Part shown: piece after piece, positions 23,982-32,700 of the stretch
How the letters are laid out: each line of letters opens with the position of its first letter
Position numbering within the stretch: position 1 is the first letter of the stretch
Assembly (NCBI GenBank): GCA_014268975.2
Contig: CP077096.1
Location: 5,074,001-5,138,000, forward strand
Direction of reading: 5' to 3'
DNA from: Pseudomonas wayambapalatensis
GTDB lineage: Bacteria > Pseudomonadota > Gammaproteobacteria > Pseudomonadales > Pseudomonadaceae
DNA length: 64,000 bases
Program-made: the position numbers and the translations under genes
Notes under the pieces: model-generated
The model's database searches: none
What the model saw: only the letters and a program-made list of their open reading frames with translations
What the model was told of the DNA's origin: nothing

Positions 23982-24980
23982 TTGAACGCACCCATACAAC
24001 CCCATCGCTTCACCCTCGAACCTTTCGAGGCCCACCGTTTCGCCAACTTGTGTGGCCAGTTCGACGAGCACCTGCGCCTGATCGAACAACGCCTGGCCAT
24101 CGAGATCCGCAACCGCGGCAATCAGTTCGAACTGATCGGCGAACCCAAGACCACCTCCGCTGCCGAACAGCTGCTGCGCCGTCTCTACCGCGAGACCAAG
24201 GCCACCGACCTGTCGCCGGAAACGGTCCACCTCTATCTCCAGGAGTCGGCGGTCGAGAACATCGACAACCCCGCCGTCAACGAAGTCAGCGTCTCGCTGC
24301 GCACGCGCAAGGGCAACATCCGCCCGCGCGGGGCCAACCAGCAGCGCTACGTCAAGGAAATCCTGGCCAACGACATCAACTTCGGCATCGGCCCGGCCGG
24401 CACCGGCAAGACGTACCTGGCCGTGGCCTGTGCCGTCGATGCGCTGGAGCGCGAACAGGTGCGCCGCATCCTGCTGGTGCGCCCGGCGGTCGAAGCCGGC
24501 GAGAAGCTCGGCTTCCTGCCCGGTGACCTGGCCCAGAAGATCGACCCCTACCTGCGCCCGCTGTACGACGCACTCTACGAGATGCTCGGTTTCGAGCACG
24601 TGGCCAAGCTGATCGAGCGCCAGGTAATCGAGATCGCCCCGCTGGCCTACATGCGCGGCCGCACGCTGAACAACAGCTTCATCATTCTCGATGAAAGCCA
24701 GAACACTACCCTCGAGCAGATGAAGATGTTCCTCACCCGCATCGGCTTCGGCTCGACCGCGGTAATCACCGGCGACATCACCCAGGTCGACCTGCCTCGC
24801 GGCACCAAGTCGGGCCTGGCCCACGTGATCGAAGTACTCAGGGACGTCCCGGGCATCAGCTTCACCCACTTCCAGCCCAAGGACGTGGTACGCCATCCGC
24901 TGGTGCAGCGCATCGTCGAAGCCTACGATCGCTTCGAAGCCCGTCAGGCCAAGCCCGAGGCGCCCGCCAAAGATGCTTGA
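23982..24980 (+). CDS. ybeZ: PhoH-like protein YbeZ
   Basis: A 332-residue PhoH-family ATPase. The N-terminal region has KH-like features, then Walker A (FGIGPAGTGKTYLAVACAVD), RRILLVRPAVEAGEKLGFLP, Walker B (FIILDESQNTTLEQMKMFLT) and ITGDITQVDLP. It works with YbeY in rRNA maturation, which fits the 8-bp overlap with ybeY. The start is a TTG at 23982; no in-frame ATG occurs upstream and the Shine-Dalgarno is poor. Confidence 0.93.
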   Translation: MNAPIQPHRFTLEPFEAHRFANLCGQFDEHLRLIEQRLAIEIRNRGNQFELIGEPKTTSAAEQLLRRLYRETKATDLSPETVHLYLQESAVENIDNPAVNEVSVSLRTRKGNIRPRGANQQRYVKEILANDINFGIGPAGTGKTYLAVACAVDALEREQVRRILLVRPAVEAGEKLGFLPGDLAQKIDPYLRPLYDALYEMLGFEHVAKLIERQVIEIAPLAYMRGRTLNNSFIILDESQNTTLEQMKMFLTRIGFGSTAVITGDITQVDLPRGTKSGLAHVIEVLRDVPGISFTHFQPKDVVRHPLVQRIVEAYDRFEARQAKPEAPAKDA

Positions 24981-25446
24981 ACTCGATCTGCAACGGGCCA
25001 CCGACAGTCCCGCCCCGGACGACGCGGCATTCCGCCGCTGGTGCGAGCTGGCATTGCGCCAGCGCAGCGCCGACTCGGAAATGACCATCCGCCTGGTCGA
25101 CGAGGCCGAGGGCCGCGAGCTGAACAACACCTACCGGCACAAGGACTACGCGACCAACGTGTTGTCCTTCCCTGCTGACGTGCCCGACGATCTGCTGGAT
25201 ATTCCGCTGCTGGGCGACCTGGTCATCTGCGTGCCGGTGGTCGAGCGCGAAGCCAACGAACAAGGCAAGGCGCTGGAAGCACACTGGGCGCACCTGGTCA
25301 TTCACGGCTGCCTGCACCTGCTGGGCTACGACCACATCGACGACGATGAGGCCGAGGAAATGGAAGCCCTGGAACGCGAATTGCTGGCCGAACTGGGTCA
25401 CCCCGACCCGTACGCCGATGACGACACCGATTCAATCAACCCTTGA
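24973..25446 (+). CDS. ybeY: Endoribonuclease YbeY
   Basis: A 157-residue metalloprotein required for 16S rRNA 3'-end maturation and ribosome quality control. The zinc motif HGCLHLLGYDH (H-G-x-L-H-L-x-G-x-D-H) is intact, with ELNNTYRHKDYATNVLSFP upstream, as in the family. It overlaps ybeZ by eight bases and precedes corC by 29 bp, suggesting a ybeZ-ybeY-corC-lnt operon. Confidence 0.96.
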   Translation: MLELDLQRATDSPAPDDAAFRRWCELALRQRSADSEMTIRLVDEAEGRELNNTYRHKDYATNVLSFPADVPDDLLDIPLLGDLVICVPVVEREANEQGKALEAHWAHLVIHGCLHLLGYDHIDDDEAEEMEALERELLAELGHPDPYADDDTDSINP

Positions 25447-25475
25447 TCACTGCAAAGGAACACGAGTAAACCGCC

Positions 25476-26315
25476 ATGAGCGAAGATCGATCGAGCAACG
25501 GGCAGAAGTCCTGGCTGGGTAAACTGACCCAGGCTTTTGCCCATGAGCCGAAAAACCGCCAGGAGCTCCTCGAGCTGCTGCGCGAAGCCCATCAGAACAA
25601 GCTGCTCGACAGCGAAGCTTTGACCATCGTCGAAGGTGCCATCCAGGTCGCTGACCTGCAGGTGCGCGACATCATGGTCCCGCGCTCGCAGATGATCAGC
25701 ATCAAGGCCAGCCAGTCGCCACGCGAATTCCTGCCGGCGGTGATCGACGCCGCGCACTCGCGCTACCCGGTGATCGGTGAAAGCCATGACGATGTGCTCG
25801 GGATCCTGCTGGCCAAGGACCTGCTGCCGCTGATCCTCAAGGAGAACGGCGACAGCTTCAACATCAAGGACTTGCTGCGCCCGGCCACCTTCGTGCCGGA
25901 GTCCAAGCGCCTGAATGTGCTGTTGCGCGAGTTCCGCGCCAACCACAATCACATGGCCGTCGTCATCGACGAATACGGCGGCGTCGCGGGCCTGGTGACC
26001 ATCGAGGACGTGCTCGAGCAGATCGTCGGCGACATCGAAGACGAGCACGACGTCGAGGAAGACAGCTATATCAAGCCACTGCCCAGCGGCGACTTCCTGG
26101 TAAAAGCGCTGACACCGATCGAGAACTTCAACGAGTTCTTCGACAGCGAGTTCTCCGACGATGAGTTCGACACTGTCGGCGGCCTGGTCATGAGCGCCTT
26201 TGGCCACCTGCCCAAGCGCAACGAGACCACCGAAATCGGCGCCTATCGCTTCCGCATTCTCAATGCCGACAGCCGCCGGATACACCTGCTGCGCCTGACC
26301 CCGATCACTCGCTAA
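25476..26315 (+). CDS. corC: CorC/HlyC-family CBS-domain protein
   Basis: A 279-residue soluble protein with two CBS domains (about residues 60-185; VRDIMVPRSQMISI and AVVIDEYGGVAGLVTIEDVL) and a C-terminal CorC_HlyC domain (about 200-275; DEFDTVGGLVMSAFGHLPKR). CorC proteins are associated with magnesium and cobalt efflux. It has no membrane domain, as expected for the CorC form. It ends 8 bp before lnt. Confidence 0.94.
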   Translation: MSEDRSSNGQKSWLGKLTQAFAHEPKNRQELLELLREAHQNKLLDSEALTIVEGAIQVADLQVRDIMVPRSQMISIKASQSPREFLPAVIDAAHSRYPVIGESHDDVLGILLAKDLLPLILKENGDSFNIKDLLRPATFVPESKRLNVLLREFRANHNHMAVVIDEYGGVAGLVTIEDVLEQIVGDIEDEHDVEEDSYIKPLPSGDFLVKALTPIENFNEFFDSEFSDDEFDTVGGLVMSAFGHLPKRNETTEIGAYRFRILNADSRRIHLLRLTPITR

Positions 26316-26323
26316 GGACGAAC

Positions 26324-27841
26324 ATGCGCTGGATCACCCGCCCCGGCTGGCCCGGTAACCTGCTGGCCATGGTGGCCGGCGCCTCCACCTCCCTGGCCCT
26401 GGCGCCCTTCGACATCTGGCCGATCGCCCTGCTGGCGATCATGCTGTTCTACCTCGGCCTGCGCGAGCTCAGCCCGCGCCAGGCATTGGGTCGCGGCTGG
26501 TGCTATGGGTTCGGCCTGTATGGCGCCGGCACCAGCTGGATCTACGTCAGCATCAACACCTACGGCGGGGCTTCGCCGTTGCTGGCGACCCTGCTGCTGG
26601 TGGCCTTCTTCGCCGCCATCGCCTGGTTCTTCGCCCTGCCCGCCTGGCTTTGGGCACGCTGGCTGCGGCGTAACGAGGCGCCGCTGGCCGATGCCCTGTG
26701 CTTCGCTGCCCTGTGGCTGTTGCAGGAGGCCTTCCGCGGCTGGTTCCTGACCGGTTTCCCCTGGCTCTATGCCGGCTACAGCCAGCTCGACGGTCCGCTG
26801 GCGGGGCTTGCGCCGCTGGGGGGTGTCTGGCTGATTTCCTTCGCCCTGGCGCTGTCTGCCGCACTGCTGTGCAACCTGCACCGTTTGCGGGCACGCCCGG
26901 CCTTCCTCGCCGTGGGCGCACTGCTGCTGGTCGCCCCCTGGGGCATCGGCCTGAGCCTCAAGGACCACGCCTGGACCCAACCGGCCGGCGAGCCACTGAA
27001 AGTGGCCGCGGTGCAGGGCAACGTCGAGCAGGATCTGAAATGGGATCCGGCCCACGTCAACGCGCAACTGGCGCTGTACCGCGACATGAGCCTGAGCTCC
27101 AAGCCGGTCGACCTGCTGGTCTGGCCCGAGACCGCGGTACCGGTGCTCAAGGACCAGGCCCAGGGCTACATCGACATGATGGGCAGCTTCGCTTCTGACC
27201 GTCATTCGGCGCTGATCACCGGGGTGCCGATCCGCGAAGTGGTGCACCACCAGCGCCGCTACTACAACGGCATCACCGTGACCGGCGAAGGCGACGGCAC
27301 CTACCTCAAGCAGAAGCTGGTGCCATTTGGCGAATACGTTCCGCTGCAGGACGTGCTGCGCGGGCTGATCGAGTTCTTCAACCTGCCGATGTCGGACTTC
27401 GCCCGCGGGCCTGAAGACCAGCCGCTGCTACAGGCCAAGGGCTATCAGATAGCGCCGTACATCTGCTACGAAGTGGTCTACCCGGAATTCGCCGCAGGAC
27501 TGGCAGCGCAGAGCGATCTGCTGCTGACCATCAGCAACGACACCTGGTTCGGCACCTCGATCGGCCCGTTACAGCACCTGCAGATGGCACAGATGCGCGC
27601 GCTCGAGGCGGGGCGCTGGATGATCCGCGCCACCAACAATGGCGTAACGGCCCTGATCGACCCGTTCGGCAGGATCACCACCCAGATTCCGCAGTTCCAG
27701 AAGGCGATTCTGTATGGTGATGTGGTGCCGATGCAGCAGCTCACGCCCTACCTGCAATGGCGCTCGTGGCCATTGGCGATCGTCTGCGCGCTGCTGATGG
27801 GCTGGGCGCTGCTGGCGGGGCGGATCGCCAGGGCCCTGTAG
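26324..27841 (+). CDS. lnt: Apolipoprotein N-acyltransferase
   Basis: A 505-residue inner-membrane enzyme adding the third acyl chain to lipoproteins. Six N-terminal transmembrane helices precede a nitrilase domain (about 215-470) with the catalytic Glu in LLVWPETAVP, Lys in YLKQKLVPFGEYVPL and Cys in APYICYEVVYPE; SNDTWFG is also present. It is the last gene of the ybeZ operon and is followed by REP sequences. Confidence 0.96.
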   Translation: MRWITRPGWPGNLLAMVAGASTSLALAPFDIWPIALLAIMLFYLGLRELSPRQALGRGWCYGFGLYGAGTSWIYVSINTYGGASPLLATLLLVAFFAAIAWFFALPAWLWARWLRRNEAPLADALCFAALWLLQEAFRGWFLTGFPWLYAGYSQLDGPLAGLAPLGGVWLISFALALSAALLCNLHRLRARPAFLAVGALLLVAPWGIGLSLKDHAWTQPAGEPLKVAAVQGNVEQDLKWDPAHVNAQLALYRDMSLSSKPVDLLVWPETAVPVLKDQAQGYIDMMGSFASDRHSALITGVPIREVVHHQRRYYNGITVTGEGDGTYLKQKLVPFGEYVPLQDVLRGLIEFFNLPMSDFARGPEDQPLLQAKGYQIAPYICYEVVYPEFAAGLAAQSDLLLTISNDTWFGTSIGPLQHLQMAQMRALEAGRWMIRATNNGVTALIDPFGRITTQIPQFQKAILYGDVVPMQQLTPYLQWRSWPLAIVCALLMGWALLAGRIARAL

Positions 27842-27850
27842 AGGGGCTTT

Positions 27851-27913
27851 TTCGCGGGCAAGCCCGCTCCTGCAGGGTCTTCAGGACTCAGTGCCTGCGG
27901 GGGCGGGCTTGCC
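27851..27913. repeat. REP pair
   Basis: Facing REP copies (TTCGCGGGCAAGCCCGCTCC at 27851 and GGGGGCGGGCTTGCCC near 27898) lie between the convergent lnt and ydcF-like genes. Confidence 0.8.
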
Positions 27914-27943
27914 CTGGAAGAGGCCGGCACAGCGTTCGCCACA

Positions 27944-28705
27944 TCAATAGAACAGTCGATATCCCAGCAGCCCCACCGCCTCGTTGAGCAACTGCCCGCT
28001 CTGCCAGATCGCCCGGCTTTCCGGCAGCAAGCCGGCAAACGGTCGCGCATGATCGCCCCCCAGAAACCCCACTGGCGCCGGCACCACCTCGAAGCCCACC
28101 TGCTCGAAGCTCCAGCGTGAGCGCTGCATGTGCCAGGCCTGGGTCACCACCACCACACGGCGCAACCCCAACGGCTGCAGAACATCGGCGCTGAAACGGG
28201 CGTTTTCCCAAGTCGTGCGGCTGGCCTCTTCCTTCCAGGCTACCTCCACCCCGAAGTCAGCCTTGAGCCGATCGGCCATCAATTGTGCCTCGCTCGGCGG
28301 CATGCCGTAGTGCAGGCCACCCGTGGTCAGCACCGGCAAGCCCGAAGCCTTGGACAACTGTGCCGCATAGCGCATGCGCTCCAGCGCCGTGCCGGTGGGC
28401 TGGTCTTGCCCACCCCAGGCCGGATCGCCGCGCTCCCGGCCTGCACCGAGAATCACGATGGCATCGGCACGCGCGGCCAAACCGGCCCACTCATCCAGCC
28501 CCAGGGCCGCCTCGGTTTCCAATGCCCGTGCCGACTCCTGCACCACCAGCGGCAGGCTCATCAGCCACAAGCCACCCAGCCCGATGACAAAGCACAACCC
28601 GGCCAGGCGCGGGCGGCGCTTGCGCAGCCACCAGGCCGCCAACAGCAACAGGAACAGCAAGCCCGGAGGCATAAGCCACTGCTTGATGAAAAAACGAATC
28701 GGCAT
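27944..28705 (-). CDS. YdcF/DUF218-family membrane-anchored protein (ElyC-like)
   Basis: A 253-residue protein with two N-terminal transmembrane helices (about residues 10-55) and a DUF218 domain (ADAIVILGAGRERG, LTTGGLHYGMPPSEAQLM, SRTTWENARFSA, VVVTQAWHMQRSRWSFEQVG). Relatives such as ElyC (YcbC) affect envelope and peptidoglycan precursor metabolism; the precise reaction is unknown. The ATG at 28705 is chosen; the open frame runs upstream into a hairpin region. Confidence 0.85.
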   Translation of the reverse strand: MPIRFFIKQWLMPPGLLFLLLLAAWWLRKRRPRLAGLCFVIGLGGLWLMSLPLVVQESARALETEAALGLDEWAGLAARADAIVILGAGRERGDPAWGGQDQPTGTALERMRYAAQLSKASGLPVLTTGGLHYGMPPSEAQLMADRLKADFGVEVAWKEEASRTTWENARFSADVLQPLGLRRVVVVTQAWHMQRSRWSFEQVGFEVVPAPVGFLGGDHARPFAGLLPESRAIWQSGQLLNEAVGLLGYRLFY

Positions 28706-28740
28706 GCGCGCACCTCCATGGAAGAGGTGCAGCCTAAGAG

Positions 28741-28779
28741 GATCGACGCCGGGCAACAAGTGCACGACCGGCGTCGATC
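28741..28779. terminator. Perfect 12-bp stem hairpin
   Basis: GATCGACGCCGG (28741) pairs fully with CCGGCGTCGATC (28768). It lies between the small gene 28836-29150 and the ydcF-like gene, both on the minus strand. No T run follows, so it may be a terminator aided by other factors or a structured 5' leader. Confidence 0.4.
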
Positions 28780-28835
28780 AGAGTGGTTAATCGAAGAAGC
28801 GTCACGAAACGACGTGGGCCTGGTGTCCTGAACGG

Positions 28836-29150
28836 CTATCGGGAAGGTTGCGTTCTGGATCTGTCCATTGCAGCGGGGCGCTGCCGGTCCTTGAGCCAGA
28901 CGATCTTGCCCTTGCCGGACTCCGGCTGAGGGTAGGCGCCGGCACTGGCGAAACGGCTCTCAGGAAGCGTGTCCAGATAAGCCTTGATCACCTGGAACTC
29001 CGCGGGGCTCAGGCCGCGCAGCTCCAATTCTGCTGGCATTTCGTCGCGCAGTCGCACCGAGGTTCTGGCCACTTCGAGTGCCAGGCCCAGTCGGTCGATC
29101 AGGCGTTCGTATAGCTCCGGTTTGATTGCGGTTAGCTGCGACTCTCCCAT
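28836..29150 (-). CDS. Unrecognised 104-aa soluble protein
   Basis: I do not recognise this protein. It is 104 residues, without a signal peptide or membrane segment. It appears helical at first (AIKPELYERLIDRLGLALEV), then has RLRDEMPAELELRGLSPAEF and a basic, disordered C-terminus. AGGTGA precedes the ATG at 29150 at ideal spacing, which supports it as a real gene. A run of ten G (minus strand, 29188-29179) sits 29 bases upstream of the start. Confidence 0.65.
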   Translation of the reverse strand: MGESQLTAIKPELYERLIDRLGLALEVARTSVRLRDEMPAELELRGLSPAEFQVIKAYLDTLPESRFASAGAYPQPESGKGKIVWLKDRQRPAAMDRSRTQPSR

Positions 29151-29391
29151 CCGTTCACCTCATTGAAGGTAAGAATATCCCCCCCCCCACAGATGAGCTT
29201 AGCGGCACTGAAAAAAGCAGCCGCCCGCCGCGACAAACGGCCCGCACGGCGCCAATCGCATTCTGGGTTTCCCACGACGCGCGACGCTCATGTATGCTAG
29301 GCCGTTCACTCTCATCGACACCGGAGTGCCGGACGCAGCGAGGTTGCGCTGCCTGGAAACAAGGTCTCTTTCACTTTCAGCAAAAGTAGCC

Positions 29392-31998
29392 ATGCACGAA
29401 CAATACCAGCCCCGTGATTTAGAAGCCGCCGCCCAGAAGTTCTGGGACGAGCAACAATCGTTCGCTGTCACCGAACAGCAAGGCAAGGATACGTACTATT
29501 GCCTATCGATGTTCCCGTACCCGAGCGGCAAGCTACACATGGGCCACGTGCGCAACTACACCATCGGCGACGTCATTGCCCGCTACCAGCGCATGCTGGG
29601 CAAGAATGTCCTGCAGCCGATGGGTTGGGATGCCTTCGGCATGCCGGCGGAAAACGCGGCGATGAAGAACAACGTCGCCCCGGCCAAGTGGACCTACGAA
29701 AACATCGAATACATGAAGACCCAGCTCAAGAGCCTGGGCCTGGCCTTCGACTGGTCGCGTGAAGTCACCACCTGCAAGCCGGACTACTACCGGTGGGAGC
29801 AGTGGCTGTTCACCCGCCTGTTCGAAAAAGGCGTGATCTACCGCAAGAACGGGACCGTGAACTGGGACCCGGCCGACCAGACCGTGCTGGCCAACGAGCA
29901 GGTCATCGACGGCCGCGGCTGGCGTTCGGGCGCGCTGATCGAGAAGCGCGAAATCCCGATGTACTACTTCCGCATCACCGACTACGCCGACGAGCTGCTG
30001 GAAAGCCTCGACGAGCTGCCGGGCTGGCCCGAGCAGGTCAAGACCATGCAGCGCAACTGGATCGGCAAGTCGCGCGGCATGGAAGTGCAGTTCCCCTACG
30101 ACCAGGCGAGCATCGGTCACGAGGGCACGCTGAAGGTCTTCACCACTCGCCCCGACACCCTGATGGGCGCCACCTACGTCGCCGTCGCCGCCGAGCACCC
30201 GCTGGCCACCCAGGCCGCCCAGGGCAACCCGGCGCTGCAAGCATTCATCGACGAATGCAAGAGCGGCAGCGTGGCCGAGGCCGACATGGCCACGCAAGAG
30301 AAGAAAGGCATGGCCACCTCGCTGCTGGTCGAGCATCCGCTCACCGGCGAGAAACTGCCGGTCTGGGTCGCCAACTACGTGCTGATGCACTACGGCGATG
30401 GCGCGGTAATGGCTGTTCCGGCCCATGACGAGCGCGATTTCGAGTTCGCCCACAAGTACAACTTGCCGGTCAAGGCTGTGGTGCGCACCAGCGCGGGCGA
30501 TGAAGTCGGCAGCGAGTGGCTGGCCGCCTATGGCGAGCACGGCCAACTGATCAACTCCGGCGAGTTCGACGGCCTGGACTTCGCCGGCGCCTTCGACGCC
30601 ATCGAAGCCGCGCTGATCCGCAAGGACCTCGGCAAGTCGCGCACCCAGTTCCGCCTGCGCGACTGGGGCATCAGCCGCCAGCGCTACTGGGGCTGCCCGA
30701 TCCCGATCATCCATTGCCCGTCCTGCGGCGACGTGCCGGTGCCGGAAGACCAGCTCCCGGTCGTGCTGCCGGAGAACGTGGTGCCGGACGGCGCCGGTTC
30801 GCCACTGGCGCGCATGCCCGAGTTCTATGAGTGCACCTGCCCGAAATGCGGCACTGCGGCCAAGCGCGAAACCGACACCATGGACACCTTCGTCGAATCG
30901 TCCTGGTACTTCGCCCGCTACGCCTCGCCCAACTACGAGGGTGGTCTGGTCGATCCGAAAGCGGCCAACCACTGGCTGCCGGTCGATCAGTACATCGGCG
31001 GTATCGAGCACGCCATCCTGCACCTGTTGTACGCGCGCTTCTTCCACAAGCTGATGCGCGACGAAGGCCTGGTCACCTCGAACGAGCCGTTCAAGAACCT
31101 GCTGACCCAAGGCATGGTCGTCGCCGAAACCTACTACCGCGTCGCCAGCAACGGCGGTCGTGACTGGTTCAACCCGGCCGATGTCGAGGTCGAGCGTGAT
31201 GCCAAGGCCAAGATCATCGGCGCACGCCTGAAGACCGACGGCCTGCCGGTGGAAATCGGCGGCACCGAGAAGATGTCGAAGTCGAAGAACAACGGCGTCG
31301 ACCCACAAGCCATGATCGACGCCTACGGCGCCGACACCTGCCGTCTGTTCATGATGTTCGCCTCGCCGCCCGACATGAGCCTGGAATGGTCCGACTCCGG
31401 TGTCGAAGGCGCGAGCCGCTTCCTGCGCCGTGTCTGGCGCCTGGCCCAGGGCCATGTTGCCCAGGGCCTGCCAGGCAAGCTGGACATCGCCGCCCTGGAC
31501 GACGCGCAGAAAGTCATCCGCCGAGGCATCCACGCTGCAATCAAGCAAGCCAGCACCGATGTGGGTCAGTTCCACAAGTTCAACACCGCCATCGCCCAGG
31601 TGATGACCCTGATGAACGTACTGGAAAAAGCTCCGCAAGCCAGCGAACAGGATCGTGCCCTGCTGCAGGAAGGCCTGGAGGCCGTCACCCTGCTGCTGGC
31701 ACCGATCACCCCGCACCTCTCTCACGCACTGTGGAAGGAACTGGGCCACACCCAGGCGGTGATCGACGCTGGCTGGCCGGCCGTCGACGAAAGCGCGCTG
31801 GTACAAGACACCATCACCCTGGTAGTGCAGGTCAACGGCAAGCTGCGTGGCCAGGTCGAAATGCCTGCCGCCGCCAGCCGCGAGGAAATCGAAGCCGCCG
31901 CCCGCAGCAACGACAATGTCCTGCGCTTCATCGATGGCCTGACCATCCGCAAGGTCATCGTGGTACCGGGCAAGCTGGTCAATATCGTCGCCAACTGA
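29392..31998 (+). CDS. leuS: Leucyl-tRNA synthetase
   Basis: An 868-residue class I synthetase. The HIGH-type motif is in FPYPSGKLHMGHVRN (about 42-56) and KMSKS in GGTEKMSKSKNNG (about 627-631). A zinc-finger-like insert (CPSCGDVP, CTCPKCG) and the CP1 editing domain (FTTRPDTLMGATYVAV) are also present. The ATG at 29392 begins the conserved MHEQYQPRDLEAAAQKFW; the earlier in-frame ATG at 29290 is rejected. A likely extended -10 (TGTATGCT near 29291) precedes a ~100-base leader. Confidence 0.97.
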   Translation: MHEQYQPRDLEAAAQKFWDEQQSFAVTEQQGKDTYYCLSMFPYPSGKLHMGHVRNYTIGDVIARYQRMLGKNVLQPMGWDAFGMPAENAAMKNNVAPAKWTYENIEYMKTQLKSLGLAFDWSREVTTCKPDYYRWEQWLFTRLFEKGVIYRKNGTVNWDPADQTVLANEQVIDGRGWRSGALIEKREIPMYYFRITDYADELLESLDELPGWPEQVKTMQRNWIGKSRGMEVQFPYDQASIGHEGTLKVFTTRPDTLMGATYVAVAAEHPLATQAAQGNPALQAFIDECKSGSVAEADMATQEKKGMATSLLVEHPLTGEKLPVWVANYVLMHYGDGAVMAVPAHDERDFEFAHKYNLPVKAVVRTSAGDEVGSEWLAAYGEHGQLINSGEFDGLDFAGAFDAIEAALIRKDLGKSRTQFRLRDWGISRQRYWGCPIPIIHCPSCGDVPVPEDQLPVVLPENVVPDGAGSPLARMPEFYECTCPKCGTAAKRETDTMDTFVESSWYFARYASPNYEGGLVDPKAANHWLPVDQYIGGIEHAILHLLYARFFHKLMRDEGLVTSNEPFKNLLTQGMVVAETYYRVASNGGRDWFNPADVEVERDAKAKIIGARLKTDGLPVEIGGTEKMSKSKNNGVDPQAMIDAYGADTCRLFMMFASPPDMSLEWSDSGVEGASRFLRRVWRLAQGHVAQGLPGKLDIAALDDAQKVIRRGIHAAIKQASTDVGQFHKFNTAIAQVMTLMNVLEKAPQASEQDRALLQEGLEAVTLLLAPITPHLSHALWKELGHTQAVIDAGWPAVDESALVQDTITLVVQVNGKLRGQVEMPAAASREEIEAAARSNDNVLRFIDGLTIRKVIVVPGKLVNIVAN

Positions 31999-32004
31999 TG
32001 GCAA

Positions 32005-32032
32005 CGCCCGCCCCTTAGACACGGGGCGGGCG
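32005..32032. terminator. GC hairpin in the leuS-lptE gap
   Basis: CGCCCGCCCC-TTAGACAC-GGGGCGGGCG is a perfect 10-bp stem a few bases after the leuS stop. It lacks a T run; it may protect the leuS 3' end or reduce read-through into lptE. Confidence 0.45.
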
Positions 32033-32058
32033 GAACAGGCCCACAAGGGAGCAACAAC

Positions 32059-32664
32059 ATGATCAAACGCAATCTGCTGGTAATAGGCCTGGCCGTCGTG
32101 CTCAGCGCCTGCGGTTTCCAGCTGCGCGGTACCGGCACCAACGAGATCGCCCTCAAGGAACTGGATCTGAGCGCGCGTAATGCCTATGGCGAGACCGTCA
32201 CCCAACTGCGCCAGACTCTGCAGAACAGTGGCGTCAAGGTTCAGGCCGGCGCGCCCTACAAGCTGGTACTGACCAACGAGCAGGACAGCCAGCGCGCGGC
32301 GACCTACTCCGGCGGCAGCCGCTCTGCTGAATACGAGCTGACTACCGTGCTGAACTACGAAGTTCAGGGGCAGAACGATGCGGTACTGCTCACAGACAAG
32401 CTGGAAGTACGCAAGATCTATGTCTACGACGGCAACAACATCACCGGCTCCACCCAGGAAGCCACTCAGGTTCGCCAGGAAATGCGTCGTGACCTGGTCC
32501 AGAGCATGATGGGCCGCCTGCAGCAGCTGACCCCGGAGCACCTGGCGCACCTTCAGCGCAAGGCTGACGAACGCGCCCGCGCCGAAGCCGAAGCCCTGAA
32601 AGAGGCCCAGCGCATCCAGGACAACACGCCCCAGCAATCCCCGCTGGAAGTCCCGGCCCATTGA
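32059..32664 (+). CDS. lptE: LPS-assembly lipoprotein LptE
   Basis: A 201-residue outer-membrane lipoprotein that plugs the LptD barrel in LPS export. The lipobox is LSAC-G (Cys about residue 19), followed by FQLRGTGTNEIALKELDLSA, the usual LptE opening. The C-terminus is a long charged helix rich in Ala/Glu/Arg. It lies between leuS and holA as in most gammaproteobacteria. AAGGGAG precedes the ATG. Confidence 0.94.
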   Translation: MIKRNLLVIGLAVVLSACGFQLRGTGTNEIALKELDLSARNAYGETVTQLRQTLQNSGVKVQAGAPYKLVLTNEQDSQRAATYSGGSRSAEYELTTVLNYEVQGQNDAVLLTDKLEVRKIYVYDGNNITGSTQEATQVRQEMRRDLVQSMMGRLQQLTPEHLAHLQRKADERARAEAEALKEAQRIQDNTPQQSPLEVPAH

Positions 32665-32672
32665 GCCTGAAC

Positions 32673-32691
32673 GGGGCACCGCTGGTGCCCC
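32673..32691. other. Hairpin just upstream of holA
   Basis: GGGGCACC-GCT-GGTGCCCC is a perfect 8-bp stem nine bases before the holA ATG. No Shine-Dalgarno sequence is visible between them, so the structure may influence holA translation or attenuate transcription. Confidence 0.45.
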
Positions 32692-32700
32692 GCCCATCCC

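Noticed and set aside
29151..29391. T-box or leucine attenuator leader before leuS
   Set aside because: No T-box core sequence and no leucine-rich leader peptide were seen.
29290..29392. ATG at 29290 as leuS start
   Set aside because: The extra 34 residues are not part of LeuRS and the candidate -10 lies at that position.
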